A DNA stretch of 64,000 bases from Carnegiea gigantea (taxonomy: Eukaryota; Streptophyta; Magnoliopsida; Caryophyllales; Cactaceae), in assembly GCA_029747015.1 (NCBI GenBank), contig JAKOGI010001334.1, positions 1-64,000 of the forward strand, read 5' to 3'. The notes under the pieces were generated by a model that searched no databases, had not been told where the DNA came from, and was given only the letters and a program-made list of their open reading frames with translations. Position 1 is the stretch's first letter. Each line of letters opens with the position of its first letter. Both the position numbers and the translations under genes were made by a program. Below are positions 11,276 to 22,330 of this stretch, in pieces.

Positions 11276-12354
11276 AAAATCAGCCCGAATAGCTTTTCAC
11301 TCCACTCCTCGTTCTGCCAAACAGTCAGCCCCTGTTGTTGAGGAGATTGATTCCTCCTCTGAGCCTCCATCAGATAGCGACACTGAGAACACTGCCTTCA
11401 AACAGGGCACGCCCATGTTCTCAGAGTCCTCAGAGGATAAGCCTCTTCCTATACCAAAACCATCACCCCTCAAAACGCCCAAGAGAAAAGCCTCCCTCAA
11501 ACATGCCTCCACCCAAGACCCTCCTACTGAGCCCCAACCTAAACGAGCCAAGAAATCTACCCCGTCTGCAATCTCAGCCAAACTGACCCAATTGATTCAG
11601 AGACGGGTTGTCAGGGGCAAAATTATAAAGGTCAAATATTTTGAGAAACAGGGACTGGGGGTGTTTCTGCACAAGCTGCATGCACAGGGGTGGTATGAGT
11701 TGTTTACAAACACCCAGCTGGGGTGTTCTGTACATGAGTTGGCAGAGTTCTATGCCAACTGCACTGTCACCGAAGAGGTGGTGACAAGTATTGTTAATGG
11801 GAAGCAGCTTCGCTTTGATGCGAAGATATTAGGGGACATTCTTCAAGAATGTCATCCCCAGAGGCCAGGGTCGCAATCTTGCTGATGCCATGGATCAGTG
11901 TTTGATGGATCTGATGGACACGGAAGTGCAAATTAACCTTTCTGCCATCATGATTCGACATATTGCAAGAATTGCAAACACCTCTAGGGAACATGACCTG
12001 GGATACGGCTTCTTTCTGACTAGTGTGTTTCAGCACTTTGGGGTGACACTACAGAAGAAGGTGGGCGCTCAGTTCATTGATGAGATCGGGAGTAACACCC
12101 TTATGGGGTGTGGGTATGCTTTGATTAAAGGGTCTGCCTCAGAACAGGGGACCAGAACACCCCGTCCTCCTGTTCCTGGCAGTTCCTCAACCAAGCTTAA
12201 GGCTGCTTTGGAAGAAAACTCTCGCCTCGGTACTGAGCTTAACGCTATAAAGGCTGCCCTGGACGAGGAAAAAGCTCTAAATGCAAAATGCCATGCAGAT
12301 CTCCTCGCCCTTCTCTCTTCACTTTCAGCAAAATTTTCTCCTTCTGCTCCTTGA
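11276..12354 (+). pseudogene. Element A third ORF, C-terminal part
   Basis: It continues the coding sequence interrupted by L and is open to 11885, with a basic KTPKRKAS / PKRAKKS region that may be a nuclear-localisation signal. A globular part then begins (KVKYFEKQGLGVFL, WYELFTN, ELAEFYANC). This resembles the plant-specific domain catalogued as a putative plant transposon protein (Transposase_32-like), recalled and not searched. About 175 bp present in B (roughly 21170-21343) are deleted at 11841, shifting the frame. The rest reads in another frame (11890-12354) and ends with a heptad-patterned coiled coil (LEENSRLGTELNAIKAAL). Confidence 0.72.
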
Positions 12355-12832
12355 ACCCCCCTCATGAGCTGTTCCCATCTGTTGTTCTCATAGCCTGTTC
12401 TCACTTCTCTTGGTGAATCAGTTTTTGTACTCTGTTGCACTCTTTTGATGAATGACAGGATATCTTGTTTTTGATTGGCTTTGCCTTGCTTGCTTTTTAT
12501 TGTGAATTGCTTGTGTGTGACTAGGATGGCCAATCTCATTACCGTACCAAAACACTTAAGTGTATCTCCTGTTGACTTTCCTCCATTACCCAAGTGGTGG
12601 TGATAGCAAACACCCTCTGTTTGACTGTTCGCCCCTACTTTTTAATGATGCCAAAAGGGGGAAGATAGGTTTACCAATATTGTTTTAGTTCTGCCATGGA
12701 CGAGTTAATTTACTTACAATCTTTTCGATACTAACTGCTTCATGTGAATTTGAATAATTGGTACAAATCACTTAAATTGCCCTTGAAAGTCAATATGGTC
12801 ACTTGGTTTGTCATCATCAAAAAGGGGGAATT
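12355..12832 (+). other. Element A 3' noncoding region with duplicated polypurine motifs
   Basis: It spans the third-ORF stop to the LTR. It holds one GATGCCAAAAGGGGGAAGATA tract near 12645-12665 and the LTR-adjacent CAAAAAGGGGGAA at 12818-12830, the presumed plus-strand primer. The duplicated tract is repeated in B (about 22147-22167) and in C (minus strand, about 26160-26185). Confidence 0.75.
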
Positions 12833-14334
12833 CGTTAGAATGTATAAAGTTTTGATGATAACAAATCCAAGTAGTATTGTTGTTGCTCCAAACAGGCTTT
12901 CCAAACAGGACCTTACTGCTGTTCTCAATGTATTAAAACTGCTTGACTAATGGTTTATCAAGAACAGATACTCAAGTCAGCAATGTAAGAACACCTGTGA
13001 GGAACAGGTTCTGTGAGGTGTTTTGAAGCGTATCCTGAGAAGTGTTTGAAACATAAGATATGTGCAGCTGTGGCAAACAGGTTCCGTGCGGTGTTTGAAG
13101 CATATTCTGTGAAGTGTTTGCAGCAAAGTCGTTCTATAAGATGACTAGTGGTTACAACAAGATGTCTTGATTTGATTTGGTTTTATATTTTTAGACTCTT
13201 GTTAATATGCCAATTAAAAAGTTTTAATTTACCATCACTGGAAACGGTTTTGCTTTTCGGAAAATATTTCGGATCACCCTTCAGAACAACCCTGGAAACA
13301 GGGCGATCAGGGTGTTTCCAGAATAAGCTGTGAAAAACTGCTTTGCACGATTTTTATCTTTTGGATTTTGAACAGCTTCTTCAAAGATTTGCAAGAAAGA
13401 TTTTTCTATGGAGTATCTTATTCTCTACCCTAAAAAACGGTTATCAAAAATCTTAAGGGATTTGCAAAATCTTTTTGAATAAAAAGAATATCCAATTTTT
13501 GGCAAGTGGATAAGGTAGTTGAGAAAAACATGGGCTAGCTGCTAAGAACACCGCCTTATGCACGCAGTTCAGGAAGTGTTTTCAGCTCATATCACCTTAC
13601 CCCTTGTAGCTAAAGGATTCTATTTTCTCTAGGATTTTAGTTTCCAAAAATTTCAGAAATAGTTTTCCATCCCTTGTAGGTAAAGGATTCTATATTCTTC
13701 AGATTTTTTAGTTTCCAAAAATTTGATGAATTGTGTTCCAAGCACTATAAAAGGCGGCTTCTTACAATCTTAGATACATCGGTTTTCAAAGAAAAAAAAA
13801 TCTGAGTTCATGAGCTAAAACGTTTGAAAAGAAAACCGAGCCTTGTGAGTGAATTAATTGAGCTTTCAAAGGTGGCATACTAGGACTTCATTGTACCCTA
13901 TATTAGCTTAGTTAAAGAAGCATTGTAATAGGGTGTTTTTTTCTTTATATTCTTCTTTCACAAGAGTGAGAAGAGTGTGTGTCCAAATCAAGGGGATTTT
14001 GGACGTGGGGTAACTTGTCTTAGGGAAGACAGTTACGTGTGTTACAAGTTGTAACAAGGTGTGTTACTATTGTAACGTGATTAGCCTGTTTAGTGAAGTG
14101 TTTAAATCCTACACGAGGTAGGTCGTGTTTTTTAACCTCAGTTGGGCTAGAGGTGTTTTCCACGTAAAAATCCTGTGTCCATTATTTCCGCATTCAATTT
14201 TGTTGGATTTTCACTTCTGCTTATCTCAGAAACAACCTGTGAGAACAGGGTCTAAGACTGTTTGTCAACAACTTGCGAAAATCAGACACCACAATTCACC
14301 CCCCTCTTGTAGTTGTGTACTCTCTAATTCAACA
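12833..14334 (+). repeat. Central LTR shared by elements A and B
   Basis: It is 1502 bp. It follows the purine tract of A and directly precedes the primer-binding site of B, so it acts as 3' LTR of one and 5' LTR of the other. It begins CGTTAGAATG where the B 3' LTR has TGTTAGAATG, so its terminal TG is mutated. It ends ATTCAACA. A TATA box lies at 13746-13754 (TATAAAAGG), probably the start of the element transcript. U3 carries repeated AACAGGTTC / GTGAGGTGTTT / GAAGTGTTTG motifs. Confidence 0.92.
13746..13754 (+). promoter_or_regulatory. TATA box in the shared Sirevirus LTR
   Basis: TATAAAAGG sits about two thirds of the way through the LTR, where a U3/R boundary is expected. The matching site in the B 3' LTR (23247) reads TATAAAGGG. 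Confidence 0.6.
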
Positions 14335-14336
14335 AG

Positions 14337-14353
14337 TGGTATCAGAGCAGGTT
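14337..14353 (+). other. Primer-binding site of element B (tRNA-iMet type)
   Basis: TGGTATCAGAGC lies 2 nt after the LTR and matches 12 bases of the plant initiator tRNA-Met 3' end. AGGTT then follows with one C missing from the ideal complement. Confidence 0.85.
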
Positions 14354-14392
14354 CTCCTTTGAAAAGCTAACACCTTTGAGAGATCTTTGAAG

Positions 14393-16152
14393 ATGAGTAC
14401 TCCACAAGGCATGCTTGAAGGTCAATCCATAACTCGTCCACCATACTTTAATGGCCAACACTATAGTTGATGGAAGAATCGGATGGAAAACTACATCCAA
14501 GTCGAGGACTATGAGTTGTGGAAGCTCATCAAGCATAGACCACTCATCCCTAAGAAAACAACTGAAGATGGAAAGTCAATCCCCAAGGAGCCTAAGGAGT
14601 TCAATGCTGAAGATTACAAGATGATTGAGAAGAATGCCAAGGCCAAGAAACTCCTATATTTTGGCCTAGGTCCTGATGAATATACTCGCATATCTGAATG
14701 TGAGTCGGCCAAAGAAATCTGGGATGCTTTGCAAGTAGCTTACGAAGGGACCAATCAAGTAAAGCAATCCCGGATTGAATTGCTTATGAGAAAGTATGAG
14801 CTGTTCGAGATGGGTGATCGGGAAAGTATGATGGACATGTACACTCGCTTCACTCACATAACGAATGAGTTGAAATCCTTGGAAAAATCCTTCACCACCG
14901 AAGAATTGGTAAGGAAGATCCTAAGAATTTTACCTCATTCTTAGGATGCAAAAGTAACGGCCATCCAAGAAGCTAAGGATATGAACAAGATCACCTTAGA
15001 TGAGCTGATTGGAAACCTCCAAACATATAAACTTAGGAAATATTCTCAACAGAAAGATGAGACAAAGAGAGAACGAGGTCTTGCACTAAAGGCCTTAGAA
15101 GATGATTCTGATTCTGAGGAGGAGGAGATTGCCATGATGACTCAAAAATTGAAGAAGTTCTTCAAGAAAGTCAAAGAAAACATCAAAAGGAAGGACTTCG
15201 GCAAAGCCAGGAACACCCCTCGGGAACAGTTCACTGGGTGTTTCAAGTGTGGTAAACTGGACCACATTGTGAGAAACTGCCCACTGCACAAGGAAGAACA
15301 AGAACCCGAACACCCCAGAAAACAGGGGAGGAAACAGGGTATAAGCAGCTCAGCGAAAAGGTTCTCAAAAGCTGTGCTCGCGGCCTGGGGAGATTCAAGT
15401 GAGGATGAGGAAGGGTCTGAAGCTGGGGAAGCTGATGTAGCACTCATGGCAAGGAGTGACACTGATTCAGATGATGGGTCAACGGATAGTCTGACTCAAC
15501 TCAAGAACTGGGTACGTGGTCTAAATAAATCAACTCTTGAGAAATTAGTGTACAATATAATGGATATATGTGCTGAATTAAAAGGGGATGTTCGAGATTT
15601 AGAACTTGAAAATGAAACCCTTAAATTAAAAAAGCTTGAAGTTGACAAAGAGACTCTTGCCTTGCATGAAAACATCAATGTGCTTAAAGAAACTCTACAC
15701 ATGAAAGAAGAGACTTGTTCCACTAAACTGACTGAGCTAGAAAAAGAATCTCTTGACTTAAAAGGTAAGGTCGAGCCTTTGCTGGAAGAAAACAGAAACT
15801 TGCTTGAAAAATTAAAACACTTAGAATCGGACCTTGCCACAAACAAGCTCTGGAACAGGTCCTCAAGGGCGTTGGAATGGTTAAACACTCATCATAGTCA
15901 AAATAGAAGAGGACTAGGTTTTGTGCCTAAGATGACCTACCCAGTGAATAACAAATATGTGGGATTACCTGAAAATATTGTTTGTTTTCATTGTGGTAAA
16001 ACGGGGCATTATCGATATGCTTGTCCTATAAGAAAGTATGCCATTAAAAAGAACTCAGTGCATGTAAACAAATGTGGGTTAGGAAAGATGAGATTTACAC
16101 GTCTAAAGGAATGGGACCCAAGTGGATCTGGGTTCCCAAAACTAACCCTTGA
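14393..16152 (+). pseudogene. Element B gag
   Basis: The start is ATG 14393 (MSTPQGMLEGQS), 40 nt after the primer site. The N-terminal capsid region (WELMRKYELF-type core) is followed by zinc knuckles CFKCGKLDHIVRNC (about 15238-15279) and CFHCGKTGHYRYAC (about 15985-16026), with a long Leu/Glu/Lys coiled coil between them. Damage: TGA at 14468-14470 and TAG at 14942-14944, both where tryptophan is expected (TGG), and a 1-nt loss near 16067 that shifts the last 30 codons. The un-shifted frame closes with TGA at 16150-16152, the same in-frame stop found in A and C. Confidence 0.88.
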
Positions 16153-19100
16153 TTTGTTTTGCAGGCTGAAGTGAGAGAGAACAACCCAGCAAACAACCCA
16201 GCAAACAGTGCAGGAAACAGTCTAGGGAACAGGCAGCTGTGGTATGTTGACAGTGGGTGTTCGAGGCATATGACTGGTGGAAAATCCAATTTTCTCTCAC
16301 TTACAGCATCAGAAGGAGGGAGTGTAGTATTTGGAAATGGCAAATCTGGGACAATTGTCGGTATAGGTAAGATAGGTGAGTCACTCTCCCATTCAATTGA
16401 CAATGTTTATTTTGTGGATGGTTTAAAACACAACTTGCTAAGTGTGTCCCAACTGTGTGACAAAGACAACCTAGTAGTGTTCTCTCCAACACGTTGCTTG
16501 GTTGTAAACATGAACACAGGAGATGTTGTGTTGAGGGGGAAGCGACACAAAAATGTTTATAAAGTTGTATTTCTACTCTTCCCCAAAATAATTTGACTTG
16601 TTTGAGTGCCTTAAAAGATGATGTTATGCTTTGGCACAAAAGACTAGGTCATGCAAGCCACTCTCTTTTGAACAAACTTGTAACCAAAGATTTAGTAGTT
16701 GGCTTACCTTCCATCAAATTCAATGATGACAAGGTATGTGATGCATGTGCCAAAGGCAAACAAGTCAAAAATTCATTTAAGTCTAAAAAGTGTATAAGCA
16801 CTACTCGACCCCTTGAATTAATACATATGGATCTATGTGGTCCAATGAGGATCATGAGCCGAGGTGGCAAGAGGTATGTGCTTGTGATAGTGGATGACTA
16901 CTCTCGTTTCACTTGGACTTTGTTTTTGGCTTCTAAAGATGAAACTTTTAAAAAATTTCTTGCTTTCATTAAAAAGACTGAAAAGAGGGTAGGACATTCT
17001 TTGGTATGCATAAGGTCTGACCATGGTACAGAATTTGAAAATTCGAGCTTTATTGACTATTGTAATGAGCATGGTGTTGATCACAATTTTTCAGCTCCAA
17101 GAACACCCCAACAGAACGGGTGGTAGAGCGCAAAAATCGTACTCTAGAGGACATGACTAGAACAATGCTTGTTGCTAGTGGTCTTCCTAGAAATTTTTGG
17201 GCTGAAGCTTTAAACACATCATGTTACATTATAAATAGATGCATGATTAGACCTGTTCTTAACAAAACTCCTTATGAGATCCTCAAAGGAAGAAAACCAA
17301 ATATTTTGCATTTGAGAGTTTTTGGGTGTAAATGTTTTGTGCATAATAATGGAAAGGATGCCTTAGGGAAATTTGATCCAAGGAGTGACGAGGCAATATT
17401 CCTCGGTTACTCCTCACATAGTAAGGCATACAAAGTGTTTAATAAAAGAACCTTGTGTGTTGAAGAAAGTGTGCATGTGCTTTTTGATGAAACTAACTCT
17501 CTAAGTGAGAATGATGCACAGGAGGAAGACCTCGAACTAGGTCTTGTTAAAAAAGACATGCTGCTTCAAGATGAACCAGGTAAGGATCAACCTGAGAGAT
17601 CAAGGCCTGAAGCTGTTCTTCAGGAAGGTAGGCAGGGTGTGAACCAAACAGGGGGAAACAGGGTGGAACCCTGTTCGGGACAACATCAGCCGAACCCTTC
17701 TGAGATAATTTCAGGAACAGGCTCCCAAACAGGCTTGGGAACAGGTCCTGAACTTGTTTCGCCAAGTATTCCAGCTAGGATGGAGAGCATATCTGTGAAC
17801 CCACTTTCACTACGATCATGGAAATACCAAAGTTCACATCCTCTTGATCAAATTTTGTCTGATATTAATGCAGGAGTTCAAACTAGATCTAGGCTTAAAA
17901 ATTTCTGTGCTTTCTATGCTTTTCTCTCAAAAATTGAGCCTAAGAATATTAATGAAGCTCTTGCAGATTCAGATTGGGTCACAGCCATGCAAGAAGAACT
18001 CCATCAGTTCGAAAGAAACAAGGTATGGCACCTTGTGCCACGGCCAGAGGATAGAACAATCATTGGAACCAAGTGGGTGTTCCGTAACAAGCTAGATGAG
18101 TGCGGAACAGTCACTAGGAACAAGGCCCGACTGGTGGTTCAAGGCTACAACCAAGAAGAGGGAATTGATTATGAAGATACTTTTGCACCTGTTGCAAGGA
18201 TGGAAGCCATTCGAATCTTGATAGCTTTTGCAGCCCACATGGAGATCAAGTTATATCAAATGGATGTTAAAAGTGCGTTTCTAAATGGGTACCTTAAAGA
18301 GGAAGTGTATGTCAAACAACCCCCTGGTTTTGAAAGTAATGAATTTCCTAACTATGTTTTCAAACTTGACAAAGCACTTTATGGTTTAAAACAAGCCCCT
18401 AGAGCTTGGTATGAGCGGTTGTCAAGCTTTTTATTAGAAAATGGTTTTACAAGAGGCAAGGTAGACAATACCTTGTTTCTAAAATCTAAGGGGGAACATT
18501 TGTTGATTGTCCAAGTATATGTCGATGACATCATATTTGGTGCAACTCATCATGATTTGTGCAATGAATTTTCAAAAATGATGAGGAGTGAGTTTGAAAT
18601 GAGCATGATGGGTGAGCTTAATTTCTTTCTAGGCTTGCAAATCAAGCAAACTTCAAATGGCACCATGATCCATCAACAAAAGTATATTAAGGAATTACTT
18701 AAGAATTTTGGGATGGAGTCAGCCAAGCCCATTGATACTCCCATCTCTCCTTCAACTAGGTTGGTAATGGATGATGGTAGTCCCTCAGTTGAGGAGAAAT
18801 CCTATAGGGGTATGATAGGGTCACTCTTATATCTAACTGCTAGTAGACCTGACATTATTTTTAGTGTTGGTCTATGTGCACGTTTTCAGTCAAACCTTAA
18901 AGAAACTCATCTAAAGGCTGTTAAAAGGATTTTTAGGTACTTAAGACATACACCTGATCTAGCCTTATGGTATCCTAAAGGTTGCAACTTTGATCTTGTT
19001 GGGTATGCTGATGCTGATTATGCAGGTTTCTTGGTTGATAGGAAAAGCACCTCAGGTATGGCTCACTTTCTTGGACCTTGTTTGGTATCTTGGGCAACCA

Positions 19101-19462
19101 AGAAACAACTCTCTATTGCCTTGTCCACAGCAGAAGCTGAGTATGTGGCAGCTGCATCTTGTTGTGCTCAGTTATTATGGATAAGACAACAACTCAAGGA
19201 CTTTTGTGTTGACATAGGATGCATTCCTATTTATTGTGACAATACAAGTGCAATTAACATTGTCAAAAATCCATGTCAACACAAGAGAACAAAACATATT
19301 GGCATTCGTCATCATTTTCTAAGAGACAATGTTGAAAAAGGAGTAATCTCAATGAATTTCTGTGCCACTGAAAATCAAATTGCTGATATATTCACAAAGG
19401 CATTGAGTAGAGAACAATTTGAAAGGAATAGACTCGAACTAGGCTTAATTAGAACAACCTGA
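16153..19462 (+). pseudogene. Element B pol (PR-INT-RT-RNase H)
   Basis: It follows the gag TGA in the same frame. Protease WYVDSGCSRHMTG is at about 16240-16278. The frame is lost by a 1-nt deletion near 16566. INT (zinc HKRLGH ... CDACAKG, core RSDHGTEF) is open at 16593-17126 until a 1-nt deletion inside the QQNG-VERKNRT motif. The rest of INT, RT and RNase H are one open frame, 17120-19462 (780 codons), with RT YVDD at 18518-18529, RNase H YADADYAG and STAEAEYVA, and TGA 19460-19462. The RT/RNase H part looks biochemically intact, but the polyprotein is broken. Confidence 0.9.
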
Positions 19463-19899
19463 CCAACCTATTTTCTCTCCCTGTTTGCAAAATTTAAAAG
19501 TGACGGGTACAACATGTTAAATTTTTGTTTACAATCAACTTGTGTGCTATGTTTAGCATATGTGAGGTTTGCAACTTGTTGACACTCGTTGAGGTCTAAT
19601 GACATTGCCCTTATTGTCCAATGTTACCGAGCAAGTAACCTCAAGAACAAGCATCAGGAACAGGTACGCCTCTTGTTTGTCAAATGTGTGCAACAAATTG
19701 AAAATTGCTAATCTCTTCCCGAGGCGTGCGCGGCCTAAATAAATGCTAAAGTCCGTTGCAAAAACGGGCAAAATCTTTTAAAGATTTCGCACGTCTCTCT
19801 CTCCCTTTAAAGCTCTTGCTCAATCTCTCACCTCCACCAAAACTCTCTTGCTTTGAAACTCTGTTCAAGAAACCCTAATCTCTCTCCTTCCTCTAAAAA
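19463..19899 (+). other. Element B pol-ORF3 spacer
   Basis: A noncoding spacer of about 437 bp, collinear with 4357-4785 of A. No feature was recognised. Confidence 0.55.
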
Positions 19900-21854
19900 A
19901 TGGCGTTCCCCATTAGCTTTGAGAGCTCCTCGACCTTGACCCAGGGCAACCAGACACAGGGCACAGCCTTGCAAACAGCCACAGCGCTGTTTGCACCTAC
20001 ATAATTTCTGACGGCCCTCATGGAAGGTAAAAATACTGAACCTCCTCGACCCATTGCCTATAAACCTTTTGGGTTTTTGAAAAGTATCGATCTTAGAACA
20101 GTGAATTTGAAATTGGAAGACATCCCGTACAAATTTGGGTGGGAATTGATTTTGTTTGGTGAAACGGGTGCATGTCAACCCCAAGAACTTGTTGGGGCAT
20201 CTGAAAGAGAAATTGGGGCTTTAGATGAACTCTTTCTGTTGAACCATGGGTTAGATGACATCAATTCGTTTGGGCTGTTTCCTGAGCAGGAACTAGGGTC
20301 AGAAACAGGGCCTGAAGTTTTTAGGGATGACCTAGGGGAGGATTTGTCAAAAGAAGAAGGGGGAAGTAGTGGTCAAATGGAGGAGTCTCCTGTGAAGCCT
20401 GAACAAGCCACACCGGTACCACCAACCGGTGAGAAATGTAAACGATACAAAATTGTGGCTAGGCGTACTAGAATGCCAAGAACACGACCACCATCAAGGC
20501 CTAAAAGCGGCCAGACTGAAGCGCCCTCAAAAAGTGAACCCCCTGTCAAACCAAAACCACAAATCCCCTCTTCGGCCAAACCCACAAACAGACCCACAAG
20601 AAAATCAGCCCGAATAGCTTTTCACTCCACTCCTCGTCCTGCCAAACAGTCAGCCCCTGTTGTTGAGGAGATTGATTCCTCCTCTGAGCCTTCATCAGAT
20701 AGCGACACTGAGAACACTGCCTTCAAACAGGGCACGCCCGTGTTCTCAGAGTCCTCAGAGAATAAGCCTCTTCCTACACCAAAACCATCACCCCTCAAAA
20801 CTCCCAAGAGAAAAGCCTCCCTCAAACACGCCTCCACCCAAGACCTTCCTACTGAGCCCCAACCTAAACGAGCTAAGAAATCTAACCCGTCTGCAATCTC
20901 AGCCAAATTGACCCAATTGCTTTAGAGACGGGTTGTCAGGGGCAAAATTATAAAGGTCAAATATTTTGAGGAACAGGGACTGGGGGTTTTTCTGCACAAG
21001 CTGCATGCACAGGGGTGGTATGAGTTATTTACAAATACCCAGCTGGGGTGTTCTGTATATGAGTTGGCAGAGTTCTATGCCAACTGCACTGTCACCGAAG
21101 GGGTGGTGACAAGTATTGTTAATAGGAAGCAGCTTCGCTTTGATGCGAAGATATTAGGGGACATTCTGGGGATTCCCTCCACAGGCTTTGATATATATGT
21201 GAGGGAAGACAAGACTATTCTAGGGACAGCCAGGCTGCTGGAACTCGCCCAGAAATTTAGCCAGCAACCAAGCCTGCAAACACCCAAGTCTGTGAAGAAA
21301 GGGGACACGACATCGCTCCATCAATTGTTATTTTGGTTTATCATCAAGAATGTCATCCCCAGAGGCCAGGGTCGCAATCTTGCTGATGCCATGGATCAGT
21401 GTTTGATGGATCTGATGGACACGGAAGTGTAAATTAACCTTCCTGCCATCATGATTCGACATATTGCAAGAATTGCAAACACCACTAGGGAACATGATCT
21501 GGGATACGGCTTCTTTCTGACTAGTGTGTTTGAGCACTTTGGGGTGACACTGCAGAAGAAGGTGGGCGCTCAGTTCATTGATGAGATCGGGAGTAACACC
21601 CTTATGGGGTGTGGGTATGCTTTGATTGAAGGGTCTGCCTCAGAACAGGGGACCAGAACACCCCGTCCTCCTATTCCTGGCAGTTCCTTAACCAAGCTTG
21701 AGGCTGCTTTGGAAGAAAACTCTCGCCTCAGTGCTGAGCTTAATGCTGTAAAGGCTGCCCTGGATGAGAAAAAAACTCTAAATGCAAAATGCCATGCAGA
21801 TCTCCTCGCCCTTCTCTCTTACTTTCAGCAAAATTTTCTCCTTCTGCTCCTTGA
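19900..21854 (+). pseudogene. Element B third ORF (post-pol, env-like position)
   Basis: About 650 codons from ATG 19900 to TGA 21852-21854 if breaks are ignored. The order is a Q/T-rich N-terminus, a FGFLKSIDLRTVNL segment, an acidic region, then K/R/P-rich basic stretches with candidate nuclear-localisation signals (PKRKAS, PKRAKKS). A globular region follows (YFEEQGLGVFLHKLHAQGW, AEFYANC, GDILGIPSTGFDIYV, LLFWFIIKNVIPRGQG), then a coiled-coil C-terminus. The globular part resembles the plant putative-transposon-protein domain (Transposase_32-like), which is inference. Stops at 20002-20004, 20923-20925 and 21430-21432 are all C-to-T changes relative to A. A 1-nt loss near 21820 shifts the end. 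No envelope features were seen. Confidence 0.75.
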
Positions 21855-22330
21855 ACACCCCTCATGAGCTGTTCCCATCTGTTGTTCTCATAGCCTGTTC
21901 TCACTTCTCTTGGTGAATCAGTTTGTACTCTGTTGCACTCTTTTGATGAATGACAGGATATCTTGTTTTTTGATTGGCTTTGCCTTGCTTGCTTTTTGTT
22001 GTGAATTGCTTGTGTGTGACTAGGATGGCCAATCTCATTACCGTACCAAAACACTTGAGTGTATCGCCGGTTGACTTTCCTCCATTACCCAAGTGGTGGT
22101 GATAACAAACACCCTCTATTTGACTGTTCGCCCCTACTTTTTAATGATGCCAAAGGGGGAAGATAGGTTGACCAATATTGTTTTAATTCTGCCATGGACT
22201 AGTTAATTTTCTTACAATCTTTTCGATACTAACTGCTTCATGTGAATTTGAATAATTGGTACAAATCACTTAAATTGCCCTTGAAAGTCAATATGGTCAC
22301 TTGGTTTGTCATCATCAAAAAGGGGGAATT
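21855..22330 (+). other. Element B 3' noncoding region and polypurine tract
   Basis: It carries the duplicated purine motif near 22147-22163 and the LTR-adjacent AAAAAGGGGGAA at 22317-22328, the likely plus-strand primer. Confidence 0.75.

Larger units (their letters stand above)
1..14334 (+). mobile_element. Sirevirus-like Ty1/copia element A (5' truncated by window; interrupted by element L)
   Basis: Element A enters the window inside gag and runs through pol, a third ORF and a 3' LTR (12833-14334). The order zinc-knuckle gag, PR, INT, RT, RNase H, then an extra ORF after RNase H matches the Sirevirus branch of Ty1/copia. The 3' noncoding region carries a duplicated purine-tract motif (near 12648 and at 12819-12830), which is also a known Sirevirus trait. 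Gypsy-type element L (5491-11275) is inserted in the third ORF. A is closely similar to B over their whole shared length but carries more stops and frameshifts, so it is inactive. Its left end and 5' LTR lie outside the window. Confidence 0.88.

Noticed and set aside
14335..14400. A separate insertion of B next to A with its own LTR
   Set aside because: Only one LTR and no target duplication lie between the purine tract of A and the primer site of B, so a shared LTR is the simpler reading.
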